DNA from: Saururus chinensis
Lineage: Eukaryota > Streptophyta > Magnoliopsida > Piperales > Saururaceae
NCBI GenBank assembly: GCA_035235625.1
Contig: CP141148.1
Span: 26,165,057 to 26,229,056, forward strand
Length of the DNA: 64,000 bases
Reading direction: 5' to 3'
Below are positions 12,195 through 22,700 of the stretch, piece by piece. The first letter of the stretch is position 1. Each line of letters opens with the position of its first letter. The translations under genes were made by a program, and so were the position numbers. The notes beneath the pieces were generated by a model. The model saw only the letters and a list, made by a program, of their open reading frames with translations. It made no database searches and was not told the origin of the DNA.

Positions 12195-12383
12195 AGTTCA
12201 AACATTTTTATGATATAATGAATGGAAAATGTCAATCGCTTTTTGAAGGAGGTTACTGATTGCTATTCTTGAGCGTGTATACTTATTTTGATTGATCAAT
12301 TTGAATAAAAAATATCTTCTAAAATTTTGAAATAGTTGAACCAATTTTTCGTGCTGTATGTTGATCAGCTTTATTAGATTGTA

Positions 12384-12538
12384 CTCCCTCCGTCCCATAT
12401 TAATATTTCCATTTGGAAAAATAGTGATTTTTATTGAATGGTGGGACCTGTAGCTTAGAGGATAGAAAAGAAGCTTCTGGGACGATTTGTTAAGTACCCA
12501 ATCACTTAAATTGAGCTATTAATATGGGACGAAGGGAA
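12384..12538. mobile_element. Stowaway-type MITE (155 bp)
   Basis: The left end CTCCCTCCGTCCCATATTAA and the right end ATGGGACGAAGGGAA are imperfect inverted repeats of the standard Stowaway (Tc1/mariner) terminus, each flanked by TA (12382-12383 and 12539-12540). It has no coding capacity and lies between the microprotein model and the F-box gene, probably in an intron or the promoter of the latter. Confidence 0.85.
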
Positions 12539-13078
12539 TATTATTGTTAGTAGGATCATATGTGGGATTTGGTGATTTGTGCAGTTGTGACGTCCAGGAC
12601 TTTTTGAAACTTGATCTTTTTAGTAGTAATCTATCAGTTGTTTTAGAAGTATTGACGTTTGAGTAAGAAATTTTAGTTTCTGCTTAATCATTTGTTGAAG
12701 ACATTTCCTAAGTGAGGAAATGACCCATAAGAGAACCAAAAGGAAGTTGGAAGTGTTTACCAATCTAAAAGCGTTCAATAGTGTGTACAATGCGGATGAT
12801 TGCTGTTGCTTATCTTTTAGAACTTTCCAGCTAGGATTTAGCTTTTTGATGAAAAATTAACTTCCCAATATGGGACTCATTTTCTTCTGCTAGCAACATG
12901 TGTGCTTCTTATTTTCTGAATCAAACTAGAGTCACCTGACAATCTTCATGTTTAAGTAAGCAGACTGTATTTCAAAGCTAAACTACATCTTGTGCATGAG
13001 AATGGTATTAATATACGAGGATATTTGGCTCTTTTAACGATGAGGTTGTGCTGCAGTTTTATCAACCTGTTATAACGA

Positions 13079-13828
13079 TTGGATACGATGCTAGTTAAAC
13101 AGTATCGATGCGTACATTCTACATCATGTGCGTGCACAAAGGGCCATCTTAGTGAGGATGTGATATTTCTTGTCCTCCAATCCTTGAAATGGAATCCGAG
13201 GTTGATTGCAACTCTCTCGTGCGTCTGCAAATGGTTTGATGACATTGCAAAACGGATCTTGTGGAAAGAATTTTGCCGGATGCGTGCACCAAAAATGATG
13301 CTTGATCTACAGTCTAGTGGAAGTCACAGTGTTGATGGGAATTGGAAAGCACTGGGGAAGTTGCTTATATATTGTTCAGGATCCACCAGGGGTGGCTTAT
13401 TCAGCAGTAGCCAGATCCCTGGGCACTTTGTTTACAGAACTCGTTTCTCAAGGACTTCTGGAAAGAGGTTTCTTCTGCCTCAGTGTCGAACAGATGTGTT
13501 GTATGTGTCAGATCCATGCGAACATCTTTATCAAGAGGAGGGTGATATTGGTTTTTTTCGAGGTGTATTTAAGTCTTTTTCTGTTTCGAGGGTTCGCAAA
13601 ATGCTGATTGATCGGAAAGCTAGTTTACATCCAACAGAGGTCTGTCCATATTGCAAAGCAAAGCTGTGGAGCCTACTTCAAGCAAACATGATACCAAAAA
13701 GTCTTTGCATCAGACTGGGAGCTTATGAAGATTGTATCGATTATTATGTGTGTCTAAATGGGCATATGCTTGGAATCTGTACTCTTCTACCTCTCTCAGA
13801 TTCAGAAGAGGCATCAGAACTAGAGTAA
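13079..13828 (+). CDS. EID1-like F-box protein
   Basis: A 249-residue, intron-free coding sequence. An F-box lies at about residues 22-66 (GHLSEDVIFLVLQSL, then LSCVCKWFDDIAKRILWKEF), the part that binds the SKP1-like subunit of an SCF ubiquitin ligase. Behind it comes the tail typical of the EID1/EDL family: a WKALGKLL segment, FLLPQCRTDVLYVSDPCEH (about 140-158), the cysteine pair in EVCPYCKAKLWSLL (about 188-201), and CIDYYVCLNGHMLGICTLLP near the end. EID1 is a negative regulator of phytochrome-A signalling and an EDL relative acts in ABA and flowering responses; I cannot tell which member this is. The ATG was chosen because the F-box begins at the usual distance and no in-frame exon upstream is evident. 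A probable 3'-UTR intron follows 20 bases after the stop. Confidence 0.85.
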   Translation: MDTMLVKQYRCVHSTSCACTKGHLSEDVIFLVLQSLKWNPRLIATLSCVCKWFDDIAKRILWKEFCRMRAPKMMLDLQSSGSHSVDGNWKALGKLLIYCSGSTRGGLFSSSQIPGHFVYRTRFSRTSGKRFLLPQCRTDVLYVSDPCEHLYQEEGDIGFFRGVFKSFSVSRVRKMLIDRKASLHPTEVCPYCKAKLWSLLQANMIPKSLCIRLGAYEDCIDYYVCLNGHMLGICTLLPLSDSEEASELE

Positions 13829-13848
13829 TAATTTGGAAATAGCATCAG

Positions 13849-14569
13849 GTACCCATTTTTCCTTACATTTCACTTGTGGTAATTGTCTTTACATATTAAA
13901 AAAGTTTTTTTTTTTGTTGTATAAATCATAAACTGTTTGGTACAGCTTGGGCTGCAAATTAATGTGGTCATGGATATCTTGGAGTTGTTTTTCGTAATTT
14001 GTCCTGAACATTATGAATAGTCTCGCATGATTACTTGAGTTTAGTGCTTATTTCTATATTATGAGAACTCCTGTTGATGTAACTAGACTCAATCAAATTG
14101 TCGTCAACCTCAAGAATGGGTTTGATAATTTAGTTGTTCTAAAAAGAGGGGCTTCTGGAGCATTTATATTTATTTTAGTGTACTCATCCCCCACTCACTG
14201 CCATCATTATTACCCATTCCTACTATAACAGTGAGGAGTGACTCTTTTGAGTATGTATGGTTGTCCTTTGTCAGGCTGTAATAGTAGGGGTTGGGGGAGG
14301 GGAAAACATAAGTCCTTGGTTCTTATTATATTTGTTGCGCCTGTACATCCTCTTCCCTTAAGGGTTGGCATAAAGAATTGTTTTTCAGTTTTCTAGAGAT
14401 GTGTTTGTCCCCCTATCATTACATAGTCTGCAAAGTTCTTGATTCAGTTAAGCAAAAAGTTGAGTGAATCTTCTGTAATGTTAATTTTGGTGTCGCTGTT
14501 TTGCTTCTATGTAAAAGTTCTTTTTTACCCTGACTTTTTTAGTTTAACATCATATTCCTTTTCTTGCAG
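13849..14569 (+). other. Probable 3'-UTR intron of the EID1-like gene
   Basis: Donor CAG|GTACCC at 13849 and acceptor TTTTCTTGCAG ending at 14569 enclose 721 bp of T-rich, non-coding DNA. The junction would lie 20 nt after the stop codon, inside the roughly 50-nt window that does not normally trigger nonsense-mediated decay. The downstream UTR exon would run towards about 14.7-14.9 kb. Confidence 0.4.
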
Positions 14570-15037
14570 ACTAAACCTGAGATTTTTGGACCAGGAGAAT
14601 GACAAACTGTGAGGATTTTCACTTGTAATGTCATGACTTGCAAAACCAGCTTTCGTGTTGATAGGTTTCACGATCACCTTGACCAGCTAACTTCAGTAAC
14701 CTGCTTTAAGTCGTTCTCAGTGCCAGTGCACAAAATTTGCGAATAAATATCTACAGTGTGGAGGTTTGCAATTATGATATGGGCATTTTTTATTCAAAGC
14801 TGATCCTTTTGGTCATTAGCCAATATATATTTTAGTGTCAATCAGCCTTTTCAGGTTCAAGATCATGTGTGATTTGTGGTGATCTTAATTACTTGATTTT
14901 TGCAAGTCCAAACTTAGTAATGTAAAAATTCATTTCTATGCTGACTGGATCAAATTTTACATTCTTTCCCCATCTCTTTCATGAAGATTGTATATTAGGA
15001 AGTAATAGTATAAATTCCAAAGGGATATTAGTGGATG

Positions 15038-17240
15038 TTAGAAGCAGAAATACTTAATGGGAAGTTGCCCTGTCGATCTGTACTTCATTGCCTTTTTCCT
15101 TGTGATTGCCTCATCATTTCTTTTCTTTTCTTCTGTGAGCGCCCTTGCCTCTTTTGTAACCTTCTCAATCCTTTCTATTTGTATATGGTATGCACGCGAT
15201 GCTTTTGCTCTTCTGCGTTCCAGTTCACTCTATATGAAGCAAGTGGAATCAGTTAGGTTGAGATGGTGACCTTTTTTCTTCAATCTGGTTAGACGGTAAT
15301 TGCAAAAAGTTGAATTTCTTAGCAAAGAGATTTTGTTACCTCTTTTCTATCAAAATGGAGTCTTGCTTTTTTCTTCTTCTCACTCTCCCATGACAGAATG
15401 GTAGAATTCATCTTTTCATACCTGAAATTATAGCACACTTATGGCACACGATTTGAATAATGGTGGTGCTAGATTTGGTTGAATTTTTCATAGTAGAATG
15501 AATCAATTGTCACCTGGTAGTCTCTACGTTTGTTTGTCCTTTTTTTCCTCAGTTACTTTTGTTTGTTCATTTTCTTGTGAAATTTGACATATTATCTTAC
15601 CAGTTTCATATAGTTTTTTTCTTGTTTTGTGCAAATCTAAACAAATAGAGTTATGAGGATCATAGTGTTTGACTTCTTCTTTGATCAAGTCTCTGTCTTG
15701 AGCTGCAGCTTCATCCTACAATTCTCTTTCTCACTATTCAAATAAATTAATGGAATACAGCTACTTGTGTTTGAATTTGAAGGCAAAGTGTTTCTTTAAA
15801 GCTGGTACCTGTCATTCTAAAGAAGCTACCGTGCGGAACCTTAATCTTTTATTTCGGACATAGTGTAAGTATTCCATATAATCAAACTAGTTGTGTTTCG
15901 TCGTTATTTATGACCAAATTAGTACTCAATAGAGAAAAAAATTACCGCTTTTCTATTTTGGCCATTTGTGCTTTCTCCCATGCATCTGCCTTTGTTTCTG
16001 TTTTGCCATTCTGTTTTGATTTCCCAGCTTTTTTCTGACTGTCAGCAGTTGGAACCATAGATTTTGGGGGTGATGGATCATTTTCCTGCTGCATCATATC
16101 CTTTAAGTTTTCTGATTTTGTAGTCATGTCATTAGCCTTCTTATCTGAAAAGCTTACAGTCCTTTTTTCACTTGGGCCTCTTTCTGGTTTTCTGTCCATT
16201 TGCTCTGATTTCTTGAATGATGCTTCACCTGGTAGACACAGCATATTCTTATTGTTTTACAGATATTACAGAAGTAGTAAAGTTGTTAAATGAGAAGAAG
16301 TCTTGATTCTCATAATTGTCTCCATTTACTTCCTTACCTTTATCTGTGAATCGACGTGAAAGGATTTTTGCAGAATCTGCTGCATTGAGCTTGTCATCTT
16401 TTCCGGTCTTACTTCTGGTCAGAGAAGCTCCTGTTCCATTTATTGATGATTTTCTTTTCTGATTAGCTTGAACTAATTCTTCAAGGGAGCTTACAGCGTA
16501 TGCAGCTGCTGCAACTGCAGTCTTGAATTCTCCATCACTGGAGTCACCGTCACGACTCAATTGTCTCTGGAACCAGTTTTGTGTCTTCTTTTCTGCAGAA
16601 ATTTTGGCCATTTCAGTGTCTTGTTTCTCCCTTGTGTTGATGACTACGATGATGATGATCCCTGTAGCTACATGCTTGGTTTTCCAGAAAGTACTTAGGC
16701 AGGTTATCCTTATGACTACTTAAGAAGGCTCACACCTTGGGTTTCTTCAACTATAATAATAATCTCTGTGTAGTTTGTCTATTTTATATACAGTTTGTTG
16801 ATAACTGAAACAAGTTAATTACGTGTACATATAAAAAATTGGATTCTCTTATGTTCGTTCGCTAAGGAAGAGATAAATGCAAAAGTTTTTTTTTTTCAAA
16901 ACATGAGTTGGGTTACCTTTTGAGTTGTGTAGTTACCACTTATTGATCTCAATTTAAGTGTAGAGATCGTAAGTAGTGGCTTCTTGCAAATTTCATCAAC
17001 TACTGGAAGAGGATGAAAATCACCTTTCCTACAACTCTAAAGGAAACATGGGACAAGAGAAAGAGGTGCCTGTGGAGCTGTACTTAAGATGTATATATAT
17101 GTTTTGTGTCTGTGTGTGGTACCTGTTTTAAATGCCTCTGTTTTTCGTGGTGGCATCCTTCTATCTGTGACGCGGTAGGATTCCTCTTGGTTGTCCTGTC
17201 CTAAACCAGAAAATCTCACCCTGTCGTAGTGGTCAGTTAA
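15038..17240 (-). CDS. Remorin family protein, five 3' exons; first exon not found
   Basis: Exons on the minus strand: 17123-17240, 16338-16661, 15946-16228, 15340-15421 and 15038-15229 (stop 15038-15040). All junctions are GT/AG and phases agree throughout, giving 332 residues as a minimum. The middle carries NWFQRQLSR and TAVAAAAYAVSSLEEL, followed by a polar, disordered Lys/Ser-rich stretch. The C-terminal third is a Remorin_C domain: ADAWEKAQMAKIEKRYEKMN, STILSWESEKKKKARLHFDR, ESELERRRAKASRAY, then a charged coiled coil. The protein ends RSTGQLPIKYFCF; a cysteine next to the C-terminus is the usual remorin lipid-anchor site for plasma-membrane nanodomains. The 5' exon boundary could instead be 17220, and the exon with the start codon must lie above 17240. 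The group within remorins is not assigned. The gene converges with the F-box gene, the two 3' ends lying a few hundred bases apart. Confidence 0.8.
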
Positions 17241-17340
17241 CTCAAAGCATTTCAGAATGAGCAGTGAAGTATAATTGAATGTACAAATACATTCCAGAAC
17301 AGTAAGTGTTTTTTTTTTTACATCATTTACCTTGAAAGTA

Positions 17341-17372
17341 CTTCCTCTATTAATGTGGGACGAAGGGAGTAT
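17341..17372. mobile_element. Single Stowaway-type terminus
   Basis: CTATTAATGTGGGACGAAGG followed by GAGTA is one end of a Stowaway-like MITE. I do not see its partner nearby, so this is a truncated copy. It lies just upstream (gene sense) of the first remorin exon I can place and may separate it from the true start exon. Confidence 0.5.
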
Positions 17373-19560
17373 AAATTTGCGTGCTTCCATGTCCTACAGT
17401 TTTTTTTTTTTCTTTGCAACTATCTTTGTACATTAGTTATTTCATTGATATGTTTTCTACAAAAGGATTTAAACTGGCAATATGTACTTCTGCATATATA
17501 TAACAAACGATTTTATTTTTTGACTAAATAGTCCAGTCAAGGTTCTTTTACATCAACCAAATTCTGTGTTGATAGCTAGCATTTACAAAATTATATTTGG
17601 ATCCTCTTGAGACGCTGATCATTATTTCATCATAGATAAATTCCACTTATTAGTCATTGCTGAAATGAAATGTTCTTGAGTTGAGTTTTTTATTTTTTTT
17701 TGGCACAGACATTTTTTATGTATTATTTCTTTGTAGGTGGTAACTCTGATCTTAGTAATAAATAATTAGGTTGATTATCATGTGGATGGAGTCAATGAGT
17801 TCATTTGATGGATAGAGGTATAATTAGCACATCACTGGCACGATCTTTTTAAGGATCATATTGATAGAAGTAAACACAGAATGTAATTTACTTTGGTGAA
17901 GAATAACATGGGGAAAGAGGTATTGACATCATGGTTGAGGGATTACAATTACCTTATCTGCTTGACCAAGTTCTCCATATTTCTGTACCACTTCTCTTGT
18001 GTATTGGTTCAATAATAATGGGTCTGGTAGGATGATGTTTCATGAGATGTTGGCTGTATTTGAAGCAGAAGCCTTGAAGGTACATGAAGTTTTTTAGATG
18101 TTTATTGCCATGCGACGGGAGCTGGGACAAGCAAGGTGAGATAAGTATTACTTTGCATGGAAGGCTCATATTATGCATTGAGAAGTTTCAGTTGGGTGAA
18201 GAAAAGAACAACCCGCCTTTGTCTTCCTGATGGGTTTTGGTGCCACTGTCTTCTTGATCACTTTTCAATGCTTCGCTTGTTTCTGGATTTGGTACCTGTG
18301 TGGGTTGCTTTAGGGTAGCAAAAGCTTGTCATCTTTCTGACAATAGGAATTGGGTTCCGTCTGTTGCTTCTTCCTTTTTATTCCGAGCATATGTTCCTTT
18401 TCATTCTTCTGTACTTCAGGCTTTCCTGATTTTACATTCTCTCTTTAGGAAAATGATATTTATAGTAAAAACTCAGACATGAGTTTTGATTGGCTTGGAT
18501 GAGTGAGTTATGAGGCCCACTTCTTAAGAGAGAGTTTTTATGGGTATTTTTGTTTGTGGGAATATCACTATCCATTCTCTTCATTCATCTTATACCACCC
18601 GTTGGCACTTTCACACGAATTAGTTCCCATAAAGCAAGTAAAAATTGAACTTGACATTTACAAGATGAACAAAAGAACCCATAGATCACCCTCCATAATA
18701 TTGTTTTATGACGAGAAAAAGGTGAAATAGGCAAATGGAAATTAAACTTTTGATGGTTCTGTTTGCGGCTATCAGGTTTAAAAATCATAGCAGGGGTGGC
18801 TTACAGCCGAAAACATTGAAGCAATCATTGCAATTCTCCCTCTCCCGTAATAATTGTCTTATTTCAAAAAACTGTTTATCCTATATTGTGTCCTATTTCT
18901 CTTACCCTTACGGTTTTGCCAAATAGAAAATTTCTAATATGCTTTTTTACCATAGTAGTAGGAGTATCATAATCTAAGTTAGTTAAGAGTCATGATAATC
19001 TATGTCTGTTAGACTTCATTGAAGTTTTATTTTTTGTGATCTAAGATGCTCCTCACCTTCCCTAAAATTTACATTTTTTCCACATTTTAGGCACTTGATA
19101 TAAGGATAGAGGGAGTATAATATACATACGCTTTTATTGTAAAAGGAAAATGTTCGACTATGCCAAATGCATTCTTCAGAGAACTTTGATTGCGTAATCT
19201 GCCAACGTTGGTGATTCCTTTGATCACAGGGATGTTAAGCCTCCACTCGAGGCTTGGCTCAACTGACCTTGATATGTAGAATGTGGGCTCGATGAGGCTG
19301 TGCGCAATATATATGATGTTTGGCACTTTTAAAACTTTTTTATGTTTATTTATATAGTCCTATTTATATGCATATGCGTGTGCTGAATGCTTTTGGGATG
19401 CCCAATTTTGATTGGACTGTCCACATTACTCTTAGGGGCAGGTGAATTTAAATCACCCGCCTCCTTGATACGAGACGAGCAATTAGAGAATGATTAGACA
19501 GTTCACGTCACACTAGGTGCATATGTTTTGATATGTGCCCAACACATTAATTTTTTCTTT
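17373..19560. other. Remorin upstream region, no supported gene
   Basis: The start exon of the remorin gene is expected here or further right on the minus strand, but no ATG exon with a phase-compatible donor stood out. Part of 17.9-18.5 kb looks vaguely coding-like on the plus strand, with stops. I could not assign it. A lone GGATAGAGGGAGTA at about 19107-19120 resembles a decayed Stowaway end. Confidence 0.35.
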
Positions 19561-19692
19561 ATATATATATACGAGCCCGGGCTCATATACACTTACATGA
19601 TCCCGGGCTCTATGGGCTGCCAGATGTAAATCCAACGGCCCATAGAGCCGGGGCTCACGTAGGTATATATGAGCCAGGGCTCATATAAGCTT

Positions 19693-19730
<38 letters not shown>
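19561..19730. mobile_element. MITE-like hairpin, GGGCTCATATAAA family (copy 2), with (AT)n tract
   Basis: TATACGAGCCCGGGCTCATA at the left and TATATGAGCCAGGGCTCATA at the right frame inner inverted pieces (GGGCTCTATGGGC / GCCCATAGAGCC; AGATGTAAATCCAAC), as in the copy at 8775-8957. A run of about 15 AT repeats follows (about 19697-19727). Confidence 0.6.
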
Positions 19731-19849
19731 TTATATAAACCTTATTGTTATAGATATTTTTACATGATTTTAAGTTTTAAAAAAATAGATAATAAAGAAA
19801 TACTCGTATAAAACAATCCAAGCCAACCAGGACTGAGCTTAATTCCATC

Positions 19850-19928
19850 AAGCAAACTTGAGCTTGCATGACGCCTTAAAATTGAGCTAAGCAAACTTGA
19901 GCTTGCATGACGCCTTAAAATTGAGCTG
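19850..19928 (+). repeat. 39-bp tandem duplication
   Basis: The unit GCAAACTTGAGCTTGCATGA...CCTTAAAATTGAGCT occurs twice head to tail, almost without change. The flanking ...GAGCTTGAGC... phrases suggest the decayed remains of a longer repeat, also glimpsed near 5260-5390. Confidence 0.7.
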
Positions 19929-20370
19929 AGCTCTACCCAGCTGAAGCTCTGCTCATATTGTTAGCTTACCTACTTTAACGGATGACTTTTTGAGAGTGGA
20001 ATGACAGTATTCATCCCTACCACTCAAGAATACATAATATTTTGCTTATTTTAAGAGCTTTTTTTTTCTACTTGGTGGGAGTATGGAAAATATGCACTTA
20101 ATATGAGACTTTTTTTTTAAAATAAGACATTTAATATATGAAAGAAAGAGTATAATTTAGTATATTTTATTAAGTGCTTATGTATATGCTTTCTCACATT
20201 ATTTTAACTAGTAGAAGTGCACGTGTTGCACTCCAACATATGCAAATTGAGCTTCAAGTTTAATAATTTATTAAAATCAACCCCATCTAGTTAAATCTAT
20301 GTAACTCTAAGATCTAAAACAAGTAGTAAATAAAGGTAGCTTAGTCTTACTTTCACACCTTAAAATCTAG

Positions 20371-20545
20371 GGAAAATTATATAAAAAATTTTAAAAAATT
20401 AATTACCGAATAGCGGAGAGATAAATTTAGTAATTTCGTCATTGTAAAAGACAAAATTACTTTAATTTTTTAAATTATAGTTTTGTCCTTCTAAAGGACG
20501 AAGTCACCTTTCATCCTTTAGAAGGACGAATTTAGTGCCCTTTAT
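20371..20545 (+). mobile_element. Solo arm related to the 29.4-31.3 kb hairpin element
   Basis: The segment begins GGGAAAATTATATAAAAAAT and holds small palindromes of the form TTTCGTC(C/A)TT...AAGGACGAA, as in both arms of the element at 29430-31252. The matching right arm was not found, so its extent is uncertain. Confidence 0.45.
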
Positions 20546-22700
20546 CCTGTAGCCACCCCACCCCATCTCTCTGTCTCCGCTTCGATCCCAAACCCACCCT
20601 GCCCCTTCTCTCTATCTCTTCTTCGATCTTGAATCCACCCCACCTGTCCTAGCTCCTTTCCTCTCATCCCCCATCCTAGCCTCTCTCTTCAAGTTTCCTA
20701 TAGCTTGTCTCTTCACGTTTCCTAAAGCTTAGGGTGATTCGGATCCCTTCACCGAGCTCAGCACAAACAATGGATCTGCAAGCATGAGAGCTGATCTCTT
20801 TTGGGTTTCCTTTATTTGTGTCGAATCAAGGTTCCAATCAAGTCTCCCTTGATTTGCCCTTTCTTTGTGTCAGATCAAAGTTTCCTTTATTTGTGTTTCC
20901 TTTCTTTCTTTATTCGCCCTTTAGATTTTTCAGTCTTTGTATAGTTATGTTGGGCCTTATTACTTAGAATTGTTTTGAAATTTGTGTGGTGCAGGAAACA
21001 AAATTCTAGTTACTGAGAATTTGGGTGTGACTAAGGTGAGGTGCTGCTTGTTGAAATTTGAATAATTTTGCTTTCTTTGGCTTTTGTAAATTGTTAATTT
21101 CCTTCTTTGTAGTTTTTGGTGCCTTTTTGTGTACAACTTTTGATTCATGTAAAAGTGGCTATGGCCATGCATTTTGTGTTTTTAATTTCGGTTTTAGTAA
21201 GGCGCTGAAATTATGTAGGTCGGATGTTGTTCTACTACTTAGCCATTCTCCCTTTTGTCCTAAATCTGACACTACTAAAATTTGTATCTTTATATATCAA
21301 TGGCTACGTAATCATTTGTGGGCTAGTTATTTTATTGCATTTACCTACTATTTGGGTGTTGGATTTTTTAGAATATAAATTAAGGTTTGTAATAAAAAAA
21401 TTTAGAATAAATTCAGATATCACGTCAAACCCAATTTAAAATTTTAAACTAATATAACTCTCTCTTCTGAACTTTAATATGCACATTATTCGTACTATTA
21501 TGCTCCTAAATTCGAGCTCTATTAAACAAGATCCCACAAGGGTAGATAATTTTTAAAATTTTAAAGTAGGCCCTACCTATCTTACTATATTTGGGTTAGG
21601 TCGGGTACATGGTTAGGTGGGTTGGGTTGGATTTTTCCGGCCATAACTTGCTCCATAGTCCCTCTCATTCATCTGATTCGATCCTTTGTCTTAAAACTAA
21701 GAATTATCAACTTCAGTAGCCGAGACTCACCAAGTTTAAAAATGACCTTTTTCTATGGGAAGAAAGCCCTTCTTTATAGAGCACATTGCCCACCCATTTT
21801 CCCATCTATAGAATAATCCTCCCTTAGAGCATGATAGTGGAATAATTAATTACCACCATTGAGTTATGGTTTTATCATAGTCCATGAAAATGATTCGTGG
21901 TGTATGTTAAAAATGTTATGATAGGCAGTGGTTTGGCGAATAATTATTAAAAAAAAATTATACCTTTTTGTTTTGGATGGGTGGGTATCACTCTCTTAAC
22001 ATTGTGATTTTTGTAAAATTGTTATATATTATCTTCAAGTTGCAAAAGGATTTACCTTCTACCTTAGGTGTCATAGGCACAAATCTAACAGGAGACCTCT
22101 TTTTTGACAAGGAGAGGTCATATACATCACATTATGGACGGATTGCCAATTTATTTTGAAGTGTACATGAATGAAATGTACACATCATCAATTTTCACTA
22201 GAAATTGGAAATAAAGCAAGGCGAGAAAAAGCAAGATAGGAGGGTAAATTTCGAAGCCTTCATGTTATTGAATCGCTTGTAGGATTTTTGGGCTTTGTTC
22301 TAGATTTTTGCCTTCCACTTTCATGTGGGTATAGCTTGAGGTGGATCATTTCCCTTAAGGCTATCAAAATGGTTGGGTCGGGTTAAATTGAGTTAGGTTG
22401 GCCTTAACCTTAGGCTTAAAAGAGTTGGGTCAAAACCCTACTCTAATAATTAAAAGGTTGAACATGCATATTCTAATCCTACTTGGGTCCTATTGAGTCA
22501 TGTTATGAGGATACTAAAAGATTACTTTAATAATCTCTTATTATTCACATTTTCAATAAACATGAGTGTATTTTGTGCATATTTCTCAAATTAACAACTC
22601 CAAGCACAAAAAATACATGTCTAACACTATAATAATTCAAGAAACTTAAAATTAGTAAAAATGTCCCACATGTAATTACCCTACATGACCTTTATATTAA
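20546..22700. other. Intergenic DNA without supported genes
   Basis: A CT-rich stretch (20.56-20.75 kb) resembles a promoter or leader, but no coding sequence follows it. Reading frames at 21058-21378 and 21224-21439 are T-rich and low in complexity. GGGTTGGGTTGG and GGGTCGGGTT phrases near 21.6 and 22.4 kb are common dispersed repeat words. Confidence 0.35.

Noticed and set aside
13302-13607. Alternative-frame ORF inside the F-box gene
   Set aside because: Overlaps the well-supported EID1-like frame; its residues show no family.
17954-18178. Minus-strand frame as the remorin start exon
   Set aside because: No phase-compatible donor to the exon at 17123-17240 and no remorin-like residues.
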